Shown here piece after piece: positions 52,404-61,768 of a DNA stretch of 64,000 bases. This DNA is from Rhizobium favelukesii (GTDB lineage: Bacteria; Pseudomonadota; Alphaproteobacteria; Rhizobiales; Rhizobiaceae). Location of the stretch: the NCBI RefSeq assembly GCF_000577275.2, contig NZ_HG916852.1, positions 3,854,001 through 3,918,000 on the forward strand, read 5' to 3'. The notes below the pieces were generated by a model. The model was not told the origin of the DNA. It was given only the letters and a program-made list of their open reading frames with translations, and made no database searches. The translations under genes and the position numbers were made by a program. Numbering within the stretch: position 1 is the stretch's first letter; every line of letters starts with the position of its first letter.

Positions 52404-53339
52404 ATGCGGATGCAAACAAAACCTTTCCGGATCGGCACCCGAGGCAGCCCGCTGGCACTCGCCCAGGCTCACGAAGCCCGCGACAGGCTGATGGCGGCGC
52501 ACGGACTGCCGGAAGAGATGTTCGAAATCGTCGTGCTGAGCACCAAGGGCGATCGCATCACCGATCGCTCGCTGGCCGAGATCGGCGGCAAGGGCCTGTT
52601 CACCGAAGAACTGGAGCAGCAGCTTGCGAGCGGCGACCTCGACATCGCGGTGCATTCGGCCAAGGACATGCCGACACGGCTTCCGGAAGGGCTCTGTCTT
52701 TCTGCCTACCTGCCGCGCGAGGATGTCCGGGACGCGGTGATCGGACGCACCGCGCCAAAGCTGATCGACCTGCCCCACGGCGCGACCGTCGGCTCCTCGT
52801 CGCTTCGCCGCCAGGCGCTGATCCGCCGCATGCGTCCCGATATCAAGGTCATCACCTTCCGTGGCCTCGTCGATACACGGCTGAGAAAGCTGCAAGAAGG
52901 CCAGGTCGATGCCACTCTGCTTGCGCTCGCCGGATTGAAGCGGCTCGGCAAGGTCGACGTGATAACCGATATCCTCGCCGCGGAAACCTTTCCGCCCGCA
53001 CCGGCCCAGGGTGCGATCTGCATCGAAAGCCGCATTGGTGACGCACGCATCGATGCACTCCTTGCCCCCATCAACGATACGGCGACCTTCGACACGGTCT
53101 CCTGTGAGCGCGCCTTTCTCGCAGCCCTGGACGGCTCCTGCCGCACACCGATCGGCGGCTATGCCATCTGTGAAGGCGACCAGGTACGCTTCTCCGGCTT
53201 GATCATCACGCCGGATGGCCGCAACCAGCACGCCGTCAGCGTTGACGGTCACAGGCGCGATGCGGCTGCGTTGGGCACGCGTGCCGGGCAGGAGATTCGG
53301 GCGCGCGCCGGCAGCAGCTTCTTCGACGACTGGAGCTGA
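52404..53339 (+). CDS. hemC: Hydroxymethylbilane synthase (porphobilinogen deaminase)
   Basis: 311 residues; joins four porphobilinogens into hydroxymethylbilane. [39 protein letters not shown] and the dipyrromethane cysteine in [12 protein letters not shown] are visible. ATGs at 52404 and 52410 are both possible. Followed 7 bases later by hemD. Confidence 0.96.
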   Translation: MRMQTKPFRIGTRGSPLALAQAHEARDRLMAAHGLPEEMFEIVVLSTKGDRITDRSLAEIGGKGLFTEELEQQLASGDLDIAVHSAKDMPTRLPEGLCLSAYLPREDVRDAVIGRTAPKLIDLPHGATVGSSSLRRQALIRRMRPDIKVITFRGLVDTRLRKLQEGQVDATLLALAGLKRLGKVDVITDILAAETFPPAPAQGAICIESRIGDARIDALLAPINDTATFDTVSCERAFLAALDGSCRTPIGGYAICEGDQVRFSGLIITPDGRNQHAVSVDGHRRDAAALGTRAGQEIRARAGSSFFDDWS

Positions 53340-53346
53340 TGTCCTG

Positions 53347-54057
53347 ATGCGTGTCCTCGTGACCCGTCCTCAGCATTCGGGCGAGCGCACCGCCGAGCGT
53401 CTTCGCGAATTGGGGCACGAACCGATATTGCTGCCGCTGTCGCAGCCGGTTCACGATGGCGATGCGGCGGTGCGCGGCCTCGAGACGACCGAAGGCGGTA
53501 TTGTGATCACCAGTGCTGAAACGATCAGGGCGCTTGCAACGCATAGCGCCGAGCTCGCGGTGCATCTCACGCGGCCTGTTTTTGCAGTCGGGGATGCGAC
53601 GGCCGAGGAGGCGCGGACGATCGGTTTCACCGCAGTCACGGCGTCCGGCGGCAGCGGCACCGAGCTCGCCGAGACAATCGCGGAAAGGGCAGGCGGCGGC
53701 TTTGTTCTCTACCTTGCCGGCCGACCAAGGGCCGAGACCTTCGAGAAGCGCGCGCGCGAAATCGGCCTAAGGATCACCGTCGTGGAATGCTACCGGATGG
53801 AACCGACATGGATTGCGCCGCAAACACTGCAAACGATCGTCGCGCATCAGCGGCCGGACGCGATCCTCTTTTTCTCGCGCCAGACAGCGGAAAACTTCTT
53901 TCGCGTGATCGAGGCGCACATGAGTCCCGACGGGCTAGCTGGAATGCGCTTTCTCTGCCTTAGCAAATCCGTTGCAGAAGCAGTCCCCATACCGCTGCAG
54001 GGCGCAGTAAGCATCGCCAGCGTGCCGGAGGAGCGCAGCCTTTTGTCGCTCCTTTGA
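53347..54057 (+). CDS. hemD: Uroporphyrinogen-III synthase
   Basis: 236 residues; cyclises hydroxymethylbilane with inversion of ring D. Two-domain fold with RVLVTRPQHSGERTAERLRELGHEP at the start, VITSAETIRALA, FAVGDATAEEARTIGF, and YLAGRPRAETFEKRAREIG in the linker and second domain. The family is poorly conserved, but position after hemC makes the call safe. ATG at 53347. Confidence 0.92.
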   Translation: MRVLVTRPQHSGERTAERLRELGHEPILLPLSQPVHDGDAAVRGLETTEGGIVITSAETIRALATHSAELAVHLTRPVFAVGDATAEEARTIGFTAVTASGGSGTELAETIAERAGGGFVLYLAGRPRAETFEKRAREIGLRITVVECYRMEPTWIAPQTLQTIVAHQRPDAILFFSRQTAENFFRVIEAHMSPDGLAGMRFLCLSKSVAEAVPIPLQGAVSIASVPEERSLLSLL

Positions 54058-54145
54058 ACGCTTGCCCGCCCAAATTTGATCTAACCTCTTTCCTTGACTG
54101 GCATCACTGACTACTTTCGTTGCATTGCATAAATATGAGGATCTC

Positions 54146-55357
54146 ATGGCACCAGGAAATCCGCCTCGCCACTCGAAGAGCACCGAAGAGCCGGTCACTG
54201 TCGATCTGGACGCGCAGGAATTTGCTTCTGCCAGGGACGCCGAAACGAAAGCCGATGAACCGGACGCGAGCCCCTCGGATGAGGCCCGAGCGCAGTCCGA
54301 ATCGCCCAACGGACCGCCGCCTCACGAAGCGCCGACAGCTGCTGCCGACCCCGCGGCCGATGAGCCGGTTCCACCGGCGCCGCCTGCCCCGCAGCGCGGC
54401 AGCACGTCGGCTCTGGTCGCCGCCGGTATCGTTGGTGGCCTGATAGCACTTCTCGGCGCCGGGGCCATTCAATATGCAGGCTACCTGCCCGGCTCATCCG
54501 CTCCTGTTACAGCATCTGCCGATGTCACCAATCTCTCCGCCGAAATTGACGGGCTGAAGCAATCGCTCGCCAATCTCGCCGCTGCCCCCTCCACGTCCGA
54601 TAACAATGCGCTAGAGCAGCGTATCGCTGCGTTGGAAACGACGGCCAAAGCACCGCCGCCTGCTGCCACCGACACGACTGCGGTCGATGCCCTCAATCAG
54701 AAGATCGCCGACCTGAACGGCCAGATCGATCAGCTGCGTGGCGCCATCTCTCAAGCCGCGGATCAGAAAACCTCCGACGGCGCCGATATCGAGCAACGTC
54801 TGACTGAGGCGGAGAAGAAGCTGAACGAACCGCGGCAGGACGTTGCTGTTGCCAAGGCGATCGCCGCCGCCGCGCTGAAAGCAGCAATCGATCGCGGCGG
54901 GCCGTTCGTTGCCGAGCTTGACACTTTTGCCAGCGTCTCCCCTGATGACCAGGCTGCCGCGGATCTGCGCAATTTCGCCGAGACCGGCGTTCCCTCACGC
55001 GCCGAGCTGATCCGCCAGCTACCGGATGTCGCAACGGCGATCGTCGATTCCGTCAATCAGGCCGACCCCAACCAGAGCTGGTCCGACCGATTGATGGCAA
55101 GCGCCAAATCGTTGGTTAAAGTTCGCCCCGTCGGCAATATCGAAGGCGAGAGCGTTGAGGCGATCGCCGCCCGTATAGAAGACAAGGTGAAGAACGGCGA
55201 CCTACAGGGGGCCGCAACCGAATGGATCGATCTGCCGGCTCAGGCCAAACAGGCATCGGCCGCCTTCAAACAATCGCTGGAAGCCCGCATCCGCGTCGAG
55301 GATCTCGTGGGCAGCGCCTTGTCCAAGGCCGTTTCCAACGCCGGCAAGGAGGGCTGA
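54146..55357 (+). CDS. Alphaproteobacterial mitofilin (Mic60-like) inner-membrane protein
   Basis: 403 residues from the ATG at 54146 (GAGG five bases upstream). An acidic, proline-rich cytoplasmic region (about 1-95) precedes one membrane helix (ALVAAGIVGGLIALLGAGAIQYAGYL). A periplasmic coiled coil follows (LSAEIDGLKQSLANL, AVDALNQKIADLNGQIDQLRG). The C-terminal signature domain starts near PFVAELDTFASVSPDD. Alphaproteobacterial Mic60 shapes intracytoplasmic membranes and contacts outer-membrane proteins. Its position between hemD and hemY is the conserved one. Confidence 0.9.
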   Translation: MAPGNPPRHSKSTEEPVTVDLDAQEFASARDAETKADEPDASPSDEARAQSESPNGPPPHEAPTAAADPAADEPVPPAPPAPQRGSTSALVAAGIVGGLIALLGAGAIQYAGYLPGSSAPVTASADVTNLSAEIDGLKQSLANLAAAPSTSDNNALEQRIAALETTAKAPPPAATDTTAVDALNQKIADLNGQIDQLRGAISQAADQKTSDGADIEQRLTEAEKKLNEPRQDVAVAKAIAAAALKAAIDRGGPFVAELDTFASVSPDDQAAADLRNFAETGVPSRAELIRQLPDVATAIVDSVNQADPNQSWSDRLMASAKSLVKVRPVGNIEGESVEAIAARIEDKVKNGDLQGAATEWIDLPAQAKQASAAFKQSLEARIRVEDLVGSALSKAVSNAGKEG

Positions 55358-55360
55358 GGC

Positions 55361-56953
55361 ATGGTCAGGCTCGTCATATTTGCCTTCCTGGTGCTGGCTC
55401 TTGGCTACGGATTTTCCTGGCTAGCCGATCGCCCCGGCGATCTTTCGCTGATCTGGGAAGGGCAGCTCTACCAGACCCGGCTCATCGTTGCGGCGAGCGC
55501 CCTGATTGCACTCATTGCAGTCGTGATGATCCTGTGGCGGCTGCTGCGGATGATCTGGATGTCGCCCTATTCCATCACCCGCTATTTTCGTGCCCGCAAG
55601 CGCGATCGCGGCTATCAGGCACTATCAACAGGCCTGATCGCAGCGGGCGCCGGCAATGCGCTGATGGCGCGCAAGATGGCCGCCCGCTCCCGCGGTCTGA
55701 TCCGCGCCGATCAGGAGCCGCTGATTGCCCTGCTGGAGGCGCAGGCTGCTTTGATCGAGGGTCGCCACGACGAAGCCCGCGCCAAGTTCGAGGCGATGAC
55801 CAACGATCCAGAGACCCGCGAACTCGGGTTACGCGGACTGTATCTCGAAGCCAAGCGGCTCGGCGCCAATGAGGCCGCGCGTCAATATGCGGAAAAGGCT
55901 GCCGACAACGCGCCCTATCTTCCGTGGGCTGCCCAGGCGACGCTCGAATATCGGAGCCAGGCAGGTCGCTGGGACGACGCCCTACGGCTGCTGGAACAGC
56001 AAAAGGCCGGCCGCGTCGTCGAAAAGGCACAGGCCGAGCGGCTTCGCGCCGTACTGCTGACCGCTCGCGCAACCGAGAAGCTAGAGAACGATCCAGCGGG
56101 AGCGCGCGACGACGCCACACATGCGCTCAAGCTCGCCGCCGACTTCGAGCCTGCCGCCATCATCGCGGCGAAGGCGCTGTTCCGCGAAGACAAGCTGAGG
56201 AAGGCGGCGTCGATCCTCGAGCAGGCGTGGAAGTCGGCCCCGCACCCGGATATCGGCCGGACCTATGTGCGAGCCCGCAGCGGCGACTCTGCTGCTGACC
56301 GCCTGAAGCGTGCCGAGCGCCTGGAGGGGATGCGGCCAAACAACGTCGAATCCCTGCTTCTCGTGGCGCAGGCCGCTCTCGACACGCAGGATTTCGCGAA
56401 GGCCCGCGCCAAGGCGGAGGCTGCTGCCCGTGTCGAGCCACGCGAATCCGCCTTTCTGCTGCTCGCCGACATCGAGGAGGCCGAAACCGGTGATCAGGGT
56501 CGCATTCGCCATTGGCTTGCCCAGGCCCTCAAGGCGCCGCGCGATCCGGCATGGGTGGCAGATGGCTTCGTTTCCGACAAATGGCTGCCGCTCTCGCCCG
56601 TCACCGGCCGACTGGATGCTTTTGTCTGGAAGGCTCCGTTCGACCATGTGGAGAAGGCGGCCGATGAAAGCACGACGATCTCGATCGACAGCGCGCTGAG
56701 AACGCTGCCGCCGGTGCGCGAAGCCCGTTCAGAAAGCCCGGCCAACGACCACCGCATCATCGAACTCGAGCGGGCCGCCACGATCGCTGAGGCGGCGCGT
56801 CCATCTCCAAAACCGCCTGCACCAACCAAGCGGGCGGCAGAAGCTGCAATTTCACCCGAACCGCGCCCCTTCTTTGGCGGCCTGCCGGACGATCCCGGCG
56901 TTCGCAATCCAGCGGCAGAGCCAGAACCCAAGACACGGCTTCGCCTTTTCTAG
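55361..56953 (+). CDS. hemY: HemY-type membrane protein with TPR repeats
   Basis: 530 residues. Two N-terminal membrane helices (VIFAFLVLALGYGFSWLAD and LIVAASALIALIAVVMILWRLL) belong to the HemY_N domain. Alpha-helical TPR-like repeats fill about residues 85-380. The C-terminal 80 residues are proline-rich and disordered. The exact role is unknown; the gene is consistently near hemCD and mic60 in proteobacteria. It begins 3 bases after the mitofilin stop, so the two are likely translated together. Confidence 0.9.
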   Translation: MVRLVIFAFLVLALGYGFSWLADRPGDLSLIWEGQLYQTRLIVAASALIALIAVVMILWRLLRMIWMSPYSITRYFRARKRDRGYQALSTGLIAAGAGNALMARKMAARSRGLIRADQEPLIALLEAQAALIEGRHDEARAKFEAMTNDPETRELGLRGLYLEAKRLGANEAARQYAEKAADNAPYLPWAAQATLEYRSQAGRWDDALRLLEQQKAGRVVEKAQAERLRAVLLTARATEKLENDPAGARDDATHALKLAADFEPAAIIAAKALFREDKLRKAASILEQAWKSAPHPDIGRTYVRARSGDSAADRLKRAERLEGMRPNNVESLLLVAQAALDTQDFAKARAKAEAAARVEPRESAFLLLADIEEAETGDQGRIRHWLAQALKAPRDPAWVADGFVSDKWLPLSPVTGRLDAFVWKAPFDHVEKAADESTTISIDSALRTLPPVREARSESPANDHRIIELERAATIAEAARPSPKPPAPTKRAAEAAISPEPRPFFGGLPDDPGVRNPAAEPEPKTRLRLF

Positions 56954-56968
56954 ACAAACAGGACCTAA

Positions 56969-57454
56969 ATGTTCGAACGCTTCCAGGAATTTTTTCAGAA
57001 TCTGACTTCCGACAATGCAAAGAAAGGCTTCGCCCCCGATGATCCGCGCATCGCGGTGGCCGCGCTCTGCATGCAGGTCATGGAGGCGGACGGTCAGGTC
57101 AAGGACAGTGAGACGAAGCGGCTTCGTAAGCTGCTCAAGGATCAGTATGGGCTCGACCGCAAGCAACTCGATGCGCTGATGGCCGCCGGCCAGGAGGCGG
57201 AAAGCGATGCCGTCGACTACTACCGCTTCACCTCGGATCTCAAGCGCCACCTCAACACGGAACAGCGGCTCGAACTGATCGGAGTCCTCTGGGACATCGT
57301 CTATGCCGATGGCGAGCGCAGCGAGATGGAGGATGACGCGATCTGGCGTATCGCCGAACTTCTTGGCGTTTCGGCTCGTGAGCGCATCCAGAAGCGGCAG
57401 GAGGCAGCGCGACGGGTCACGGATACCGAGGTAGTGCAGGACGATGCCGACTGA
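56969..57454 (+). CDS. TerB family protein
   Basis: 161 residues, all helical. ALCMQVMEADGQVKDSETKRLRKLL and VLWDIVYADGERSEMEDDAIWRIAELLGV are the paired acidic TerB repeats (DG..S.E), thought to bind metal. Family linked to tellurite resistance and membrane stress. Fifteen bases after hemY; its 3' end overlaps the next gene by 11 bases. Confidence 0.9.
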   Translation: MFERFQEFFQNLTSDNAKKGFAPDDPRIAVAALCMQVMEADGQVKDSETKRLRKLLKDQYGLDRKQLDALMAAGQEAESDAVDYYRFTSDLKRHLNTEQRLELIGVLWDIVYADGERSEMEDDAIWRIAELLGVSARERIQKRQEAARRVTDTEVVQDDAD

Positions 57455-58202
57455 CCGCTTTCCGGAGACGGGCGAACATCCCGTCCTGATTGTTCTGCAT
57501 CAGGAGCGTTCCAGCCCTGGCCGGGTCGGTCAGCTTCTGGTCGAGAAGGGATATCGCCTCGATATCCGGCGCCCGGTTCTCGGCGATAGACTGCCCTCCA
57601 CGCTCGCCGAACATGCGGGCGCCGTTGTCTTCGGTGGCCCTATGAGCGCCAACGATACAGATGATTTCGTCAAGACGGAGATCAACTGGCTCGATGTGCC
57701 GCTGAGAGAGAAACGCCCGTTGCTCGGCATCTGCCTTGGCGCACAGATGCTGGTGAGGCAGCTCGGCGGCAAGGTTCAGGCGAATGCCGACGGTTCCACC
57801 GAGATCGGTTGGTATCCGCTACGTCCCACCGAGAAGGGCCGCCTGCTGATGCACTGGCCCAAGATGGTCTATCACTTCCATCGCGAAGGTTTCGACCTGC
57901 CGCACGGTGCCGAGCTGCTCGCGGAAGGCGATACCTATCCCAATCAGGCCTTCCGCTATGGCGGCCATGCGTGGGGTCTGCAGTTCCATGCCGAGCTGAC
58001 ACGCGCGATGATGCACCGCTGGGTGGTTCACGGCGCCCATCGCTTCATTCTTCCGAACGCGCAGCAGGGTCGCGAGCATCTGGAAGGACGCATGCTCTTC
58101 GACGCGCCGCTGAAAGCGTGGCTGAACGAGTTCCTTGATATTGTTTTCGAGGGCAAGACGTCCAAATCCGTCGCAACATCCAGGGCCGTCCTTCCCGCTT
58201 AG
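57444..58202 (+). CDS. Class I glutamine amidotransferase-like protein
   Basis: 252 residues of the GATase1 fold. The nucleophile cysteine is in LLGICLGAQM, the histidine in WGLQFHAELT, and the oxyanion loop in VVFGGPMSAND. It resembles the stand-alone GMP-synthase-like group (GuaA glutaminase domain without the synthetase). Its partner or substrate is not known. It overlaps the terB-like gene. Confidence 0.87.
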   Translation: MPTDRFPETGEHPVLIVLHQERSSPGRVGQLLVEKGYRLDIRRPVLGDRLPSTLAEHAGAVVFGGPMSANDTDDFVKTEINWLDVPLREKRPLLGICLGAQMLVRQLGGKVQANADGSTEIGWYPLRPTEKGRLLMHWPKMVYHFHREGFDLPHGAELLAEGDTYPNQAFRYGGHAWGLQFHAELTRAMMHRWVVHGAHRFILPNAQQGREHLEGRMLFDAPLKAWLNEFLDIVFEGKTSKSVATSRAVLPA

Positions 58203-58352
58203 CAGCGTGCGCCCGGCACAGCGTCGTGCTAGAATCGCGCACACCACCACTCTGGTAATATTCACAAGCAAAATTGCGTTCCGAGCCAAGATTAGATCTT
58301 TGAATTGCCGTGCCCGAGCAATGACGACCAAAGCTATCTCCGGAGGAATTCC

Positions 58353-58838
58353 ATGGCTAACTACGAACAGAGACTTGCCGCGATGGGATTGGTTCTACCG
58401 CAACCCCTGAAACTGCCTTCCAACATGGTCCTTCCGTTTCCGTGGGTGAATGTGCGCGGCAATCGCGCATTCGTCTCAGGCCATGGTCCGCAGAATACCG
58501 ATGGTACGCCCGCCGGCCCATTCGGAGCCGTTGGCGAGAACATCTCCATTGAGGAGGCCAAGGCATCCGCGCGGAAAGTAGCTCTTTCCATGTTAGGCAG
58601 CCTGAAGCGGGAGTTGGGCAGCCTTGATCGCATTACCGGCTGGTGCCGCGTGCTCGGTATGGTGAATTGCGCGCCGCGCTTTGCCAATCCGCCAGCCGTA
58701 ATCAATGGTTTTACCGAACTGATCATCGAGGTGTTCGGGCCGGAGGTGGGCAGTCACTCCCGATCCGCGATTGGCGTTGCCGGCCTGCCGCTGAACTTTC
58801 CGGTCGAAATCGAAGCAGAGGTCATCATCTCGGCCTGA
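58353..58838 (+). CDS. RidA family protein
   Basis: 161 residues from the ATG at 58353 (CGGAGG upstream). YjgF/RidA fold: FVSGHGPQNTDG, LSMLGSLKREL and the C-terminal RSAIGVAGLPLNFPVEIEAEVIIS, with the conserved arginine in SRSAIG. RidA enzymes hydrolyse reactive enamines from amino-acid metabolism. This is the longer type with an N-terminal YEQRLAAMGL helix, common in rhizobia. Confidence 0.9.
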   Translation: MANYEQRLAAMGLVLPQPLKLPSNMVLPFPWVNVRGNRAFVSGHGPQNTDGTPAGPFGAVGENISIEEAKASARKVALSMLGSLKRELGSLDRITGWCRVLGMVNCAPRFANPPAVINGFTELIIEVFGPEVGSHSRSAIGVAGLPLNFPVEIEAEVIISA

Positions 58839-58844
58839 GGGCCG

Positions 58845-60092
58845 TCACACTTTTCCTAGCCGCTCCGGCGCATCAAGCGTGTCGATCTTGCGGAGCTTCG
58901 GAAAGCTCGTTGCCCAAATCGCCGCCACGGCAAGCGTGCCAATACCGCCGATGATAACCGCAGGGACGGCGCCAAAAATGGAAGCCATCGTGCCTGCTCG
59001 AAATTCGCCGAGTTCGTTCGAGGCGCCCACGAAGACCATGTTGACGGCATTGACCCGACCGCGCAGTTCGTCCGGCGTCCAGAGTGCGATCAGGCTCTCC
59101 CGCACATAGACGGAAATCATATCGGCCGCACCCATGATGGCCAGCGCCGCGATCGATAGCTCCGTGCTGGTCGAGAACCCGAAAACGACGGTGCCGATGC
59201 CGAATAGGGCGACGCCGACGAACATGGCGACGCCGGCACTATGCCTGAGCGGATAGGCGGCGAGAAAAATTGCCATGGCGATCGCGCCAACCCCGGGCGC
59301 CGAGCGTAGAAGGCCGAGCCCCCAAGGACCGAGGGTCAGGATATCGCGGGCGAAGATCGGCATCAGTGCCGTTGCGCCGCCCAAGAGCACCGCGAAGAGA
59401 TCGAGCGAAATCGCTCCAAGCACGACTTTCTCCGCCCGAATGAAGCGGAAGCCGCCGAGGATCATGTCCCAGCTTTTGGCTTCACCAGTCGTCTTCTGCG
59501 GTGGCTTGGGGATCATATAGAGCAGTGCTGCACCAAGGGCCGCGAAGATAACAGCGACCGTGTAGGCCGTATGAGGGCTGACGCCGTATAACAGGCCGCC
59601 AAGAACGGGGCCTGTGATCGCCGCGAGTTGCAATGAAGACGAATTCCAGGCAATGGCGTTCGACAAATCCTCTGTTGGCACAAGGTTCGGCGCCAGCGAC
59701 TGCACTGCCGGCGACATGAAGGCGCGCTCGATGCCGAAAACCAGCAGAACGGCAAATACAGGCAACGGCGAGAACGTGCCGGTTATCGTCATCAATAGCA
59801 GCGCCAGCGTACACATGGCGCTGACGAGCGAGCAGATGGCGGCGATCGCACGTCGATTGTGCCGGTCGGCGACGGATCCTGTGACAAGGATCAGGACCAG
59901 CGATGGCAGAAATTGTACGAGGCCAATCAGTCCGAGATAGATGGCGCTGCCGGTCTGGTCATACATCTGCCAGCCGACGGCAACACTGACGATCTGCTGC
60001 GAGAACGACAGCAGAAACCGTGCAAAGAAGAACCGGGTGTAGGACGAATGCCGGAACGCAGCAAAACGATCTCCGGTTGGCGAAAAGGACAT
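58845..60092 (-). CDS. Major facilitator superfamily transporter
   Basis: 415 residues with about 11-12 membrane helices. VGWQMYDQTGSAIYLGLIGLVQFLPSL and DRHNRRAIAAICSL (the helix 2-3 motif), and the RAFMSPAVQSLAPNLV segment resemble the EntS-like MFS_3 group of exporters. Start at the ATG 60090-60092. Convergent with the RidA gene by 6 bases. Substrate unknown. Confidence 0.88.
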   Translation of the reverse strand: MSFSPTGDRFAAFRHSSYTRFFFARFLLSFSQQIVSVAVGWQMYDQTGSAIYLGLIGLVQFLPSLVLILVTGSVADRHNRRAIAAICSLVSAMCTLALLLMTITGTFSPLPVFAVLLVFGIERAFMSPAVQSLAPNLVPTEDLSNAIAWNSSSLQLAAITGPVLGGLLYGVSPHTAYTVAVIFAALGAALLYMIPKPPQKTTGEAKSWDMILGGFRFIRAEKVVLGAISLDLFAVLLGGATALMPIFARDILTLGPWGLGLLRSAPGVGAIAMAIFLAAYPLRHSAGVAMFVGVALFGIGTVVFGFSTSTELSIAALAIMGAADMISVYVRESLIALWTPDELRGRVNAVNMVFVGASNELGEFRAGTMASIFGAVPAVIIGGIGTLAVAAIWATSFPKLRKIDTLDAPERLGKV

Positions 60093-60231
60093 GAAGGCTT
60101 TCCAAGGCAACAGGCCAGACGCCAACGCACGACGCCGCTGTTAAACATGATTTACAATGCGTTTCGAGACAGCACTTGCTCGTTTAGTCGTCAATGTCTA
60201 CATGTCTGTCAACAACGAACTGGAGATTGCA

Positions 60232-60522
60232 ATGCTTGCGCTTTTTCAAACCATTGATTTGGCTTTGAATCTCTACACTTGGGTGCTGATCGCCAGCGCT
60301 ATCTTTTCCTGGCTGTATGCTTTCAACGTGATCAACTCCAGCAACCAATTTGTCAATTCGGTCGGCATGTTCCTCTACAACGTGACCGAACCGCTGCTGC
60401 GACCGATCCGCCGCGTGCTGCCGAACCTCGGCGGCATCGACATCTCGCCGATCATCCTGTTGCTGATCATCTTTTTCGTGCGCTCGCTGATGTGGAATTC
60501 AATCTTCCCGCTGGTGGCATGA
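60232..60522 (+). CDS. YggT family membrane protein
   Basis: 96 residues with two hydrophobic segments ([22 protein letters not shown], and [18 protein letters not shown]) flanking the conserved [22 protein letters not shown] motif. Relatives influence division and turgor in some bacteria. ATG at 60232 with GGAG six bases upstream. Overlaps yggU by four bases. Confidence 0.92.
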   Translation: MLALFQTIDLALNLYTWVLIASAIFSWLYAFNVINSSNQFVNSVGMFLYNVTEPLLRPIRRVLPNLGGIDISPIILLLIIFFVRSLMWNSIFPLVA

Positions 60523-60833
60523 GCCAGCCCTGGGCTGCATTCACCGACCACATCTTTCTTGCAGTTCGCCTGACGCCCAATGGCGGGCGCGACGCAATCG
60601 ACGGCGTGGACACCGACGCCGAGGGCAAGTCCCACCTCAAAGCCAGAGTGACTGCCGTTGCTGAAAAGGGAAAGGCGAACAAGGCGCTGATCGCGCTCGT
60701 CGCCAAGTCGCTTGGCGTCGCGAAATCATCGATCAGCCTCGCCTCAGGCGATACGTCGCGTAAAAAAACCCTCCGGATCGAAGGCGACCCGGAGGATTTG
60801 ATCAGGACATTGGGTGCTCTCGTCGAGAGCTGA
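60519..60833 (+). CDS. DUF167 (YggU) family protein
   Basis: 104 residues. [45 protein letters not shown] and [17 protein letters not shown] are the family hallmarks. Function unknown; consistently paired with yggT. Its 3' end holds the terminator of the convergent ppa gene. Confidence 0.92.
   Translation: MSQPWAAFTDHIFLAVRLTPNGGRDAIDGVDTDAEGKSHLKARVTAVAEKGKANKALIALVAKSLGVAKSSISLASGDTSRKKTLRIEGDPEDLIRTLGALVES
60762..60795 (-). terminator. ppa terminator inside the yggU coding region
   Basis: Minus strand CCTCCGG (60789-60795), 12-base loop, CCGGAGG (60770-60776), then a run of seven T (60762-60768). It lies 40-70 bases after the ppa stop. Confidence 0.7.
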
Positions 60834-61370
60834 TCAGGCCTTTTCCTTCTTGGCGCGTTCGATCGCCTCAAGGATCAGGGCGCCGGCTTCCTTGGAATCA
60901 CCCCAGCCGAAGATTTTCACCCACTTGCCGGGCTCGAGATCCTTGTAGTGCGAGAAGAAGTGCGCGATCTGCTTCAGCGTGATCTCCGGAAGGTCGGTAT
61001 AGTCCTTTACCTTCTCGTAGCGCAGGGTCAGCTTCGGCGACGGTACGGCGATGATCTTCTCGTCCTTGCCGGAATTGTCTTCCATCTTGAGAACGCCAAT
61101 CGGGCGCACGTTGATGACGCAGCCCGGAACGAGCGGACGCGTGCTAGCGATAAGAACGTCGATTGGATCGCCGTCTTCAGATAGCGTGTGCGGCACGAAG
61201 CCGTAATTGCCCGGATAGGTCATCGGCGTATAGAGGAAGCGATCAACGACCAGCGTCCCGGCCTCCTTATCCATCTCGTACTTGATCGGGTGGCCGCCAA
61301 CGGGCACTTCAACGATTACGTTGACATCTTCCGGCGGGTTCTTGCCGATGGAGATCGCGTCAATGCGCAT
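60834..61370 (-). CDS. ppa: Inorganic pyrophosphatase
   Basis: 178 residues, family [45 protein letters not shown] with the metal-binding aspartates, and [15 protein letters not shown] and [20 protein letters not shown] segments are present. Hydrolyses pyrophosphate to drive biosynthesis. GAGGG precedes the ATG. Confidence 0.96.
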   Translation of the reverse strand: MRIDAISIGKNPPEDVNVIVEVPVGGHPIKYEMDKEAGTLVVDRFLYTPMTYPGNYGFVPHTLSEDGDPIDVLIASTRPLVPGCVINVRPIGVLKMEDNSGKDEKIIAVPSPKLTLRYEKVKDYTDLPEITLKQIAHFFSHYKDLEPGKWVKIFGWGDSKEAGALILEAIERAKKEKA

Positions 61371-61446
61371 AGAGCTTCCCTCTAAAGGTTAAGTCGATGG
61401 TTGCCAGATACTGGGAATCATCCCGCAACGCAACACGCCCGTGCGG

Positions 61447-61475
61447 ATTTGAGGCTGTCTTAAAACGACGGTCAA
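61447..61475 (-). promoter_or_regulatory. Candidate ppa promoter
   Basis: TTGACC (61470-61475) and TCAAAT (61447-61452) on the minus strand, separated by 17 bases, the -35 preceded by C as in rhizobial sigma-70 promoters. Predicted leader about 70 bases. Confidence 0.5.
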
Positions 61476-61768
61476 GGCAATACGCGGCTTGCGGGTCGTT
61501 GCCGCGCAAGCGCCGCACCGGATCCGAGCAACGTCCCTCGTCGTCTGATGAGATGCGGCGCAGGTACCGGCCCAGCTGCCTCAGCCTTCTCCAGAGGTGG
61601 AGACCAAGCATGACCCGACGCTGCAGCCGGTCGGCGACTATGCCCGTCACCAGCCCCGCCTATCGAGATCATGACCGGCAACGTCGCCGTAATAAAGGTC
61701 ACGGGATTGCCGTTATCGCCGTGAGGCCACCGGCTCATACTGTAAGAGGAAAAACGGAGAGACCGGCC
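61476..61768. other. Intergenic stretch without a supported gene
   Basis: Open frames exist on both strands, but their translations are Arg- and Pro-rich and lack domains or ribosome binding sites, like shadow frames in GC-rich DNA. I see no RNA gene or mobile element. It may be a decayed gene. Confidence 0.5.
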
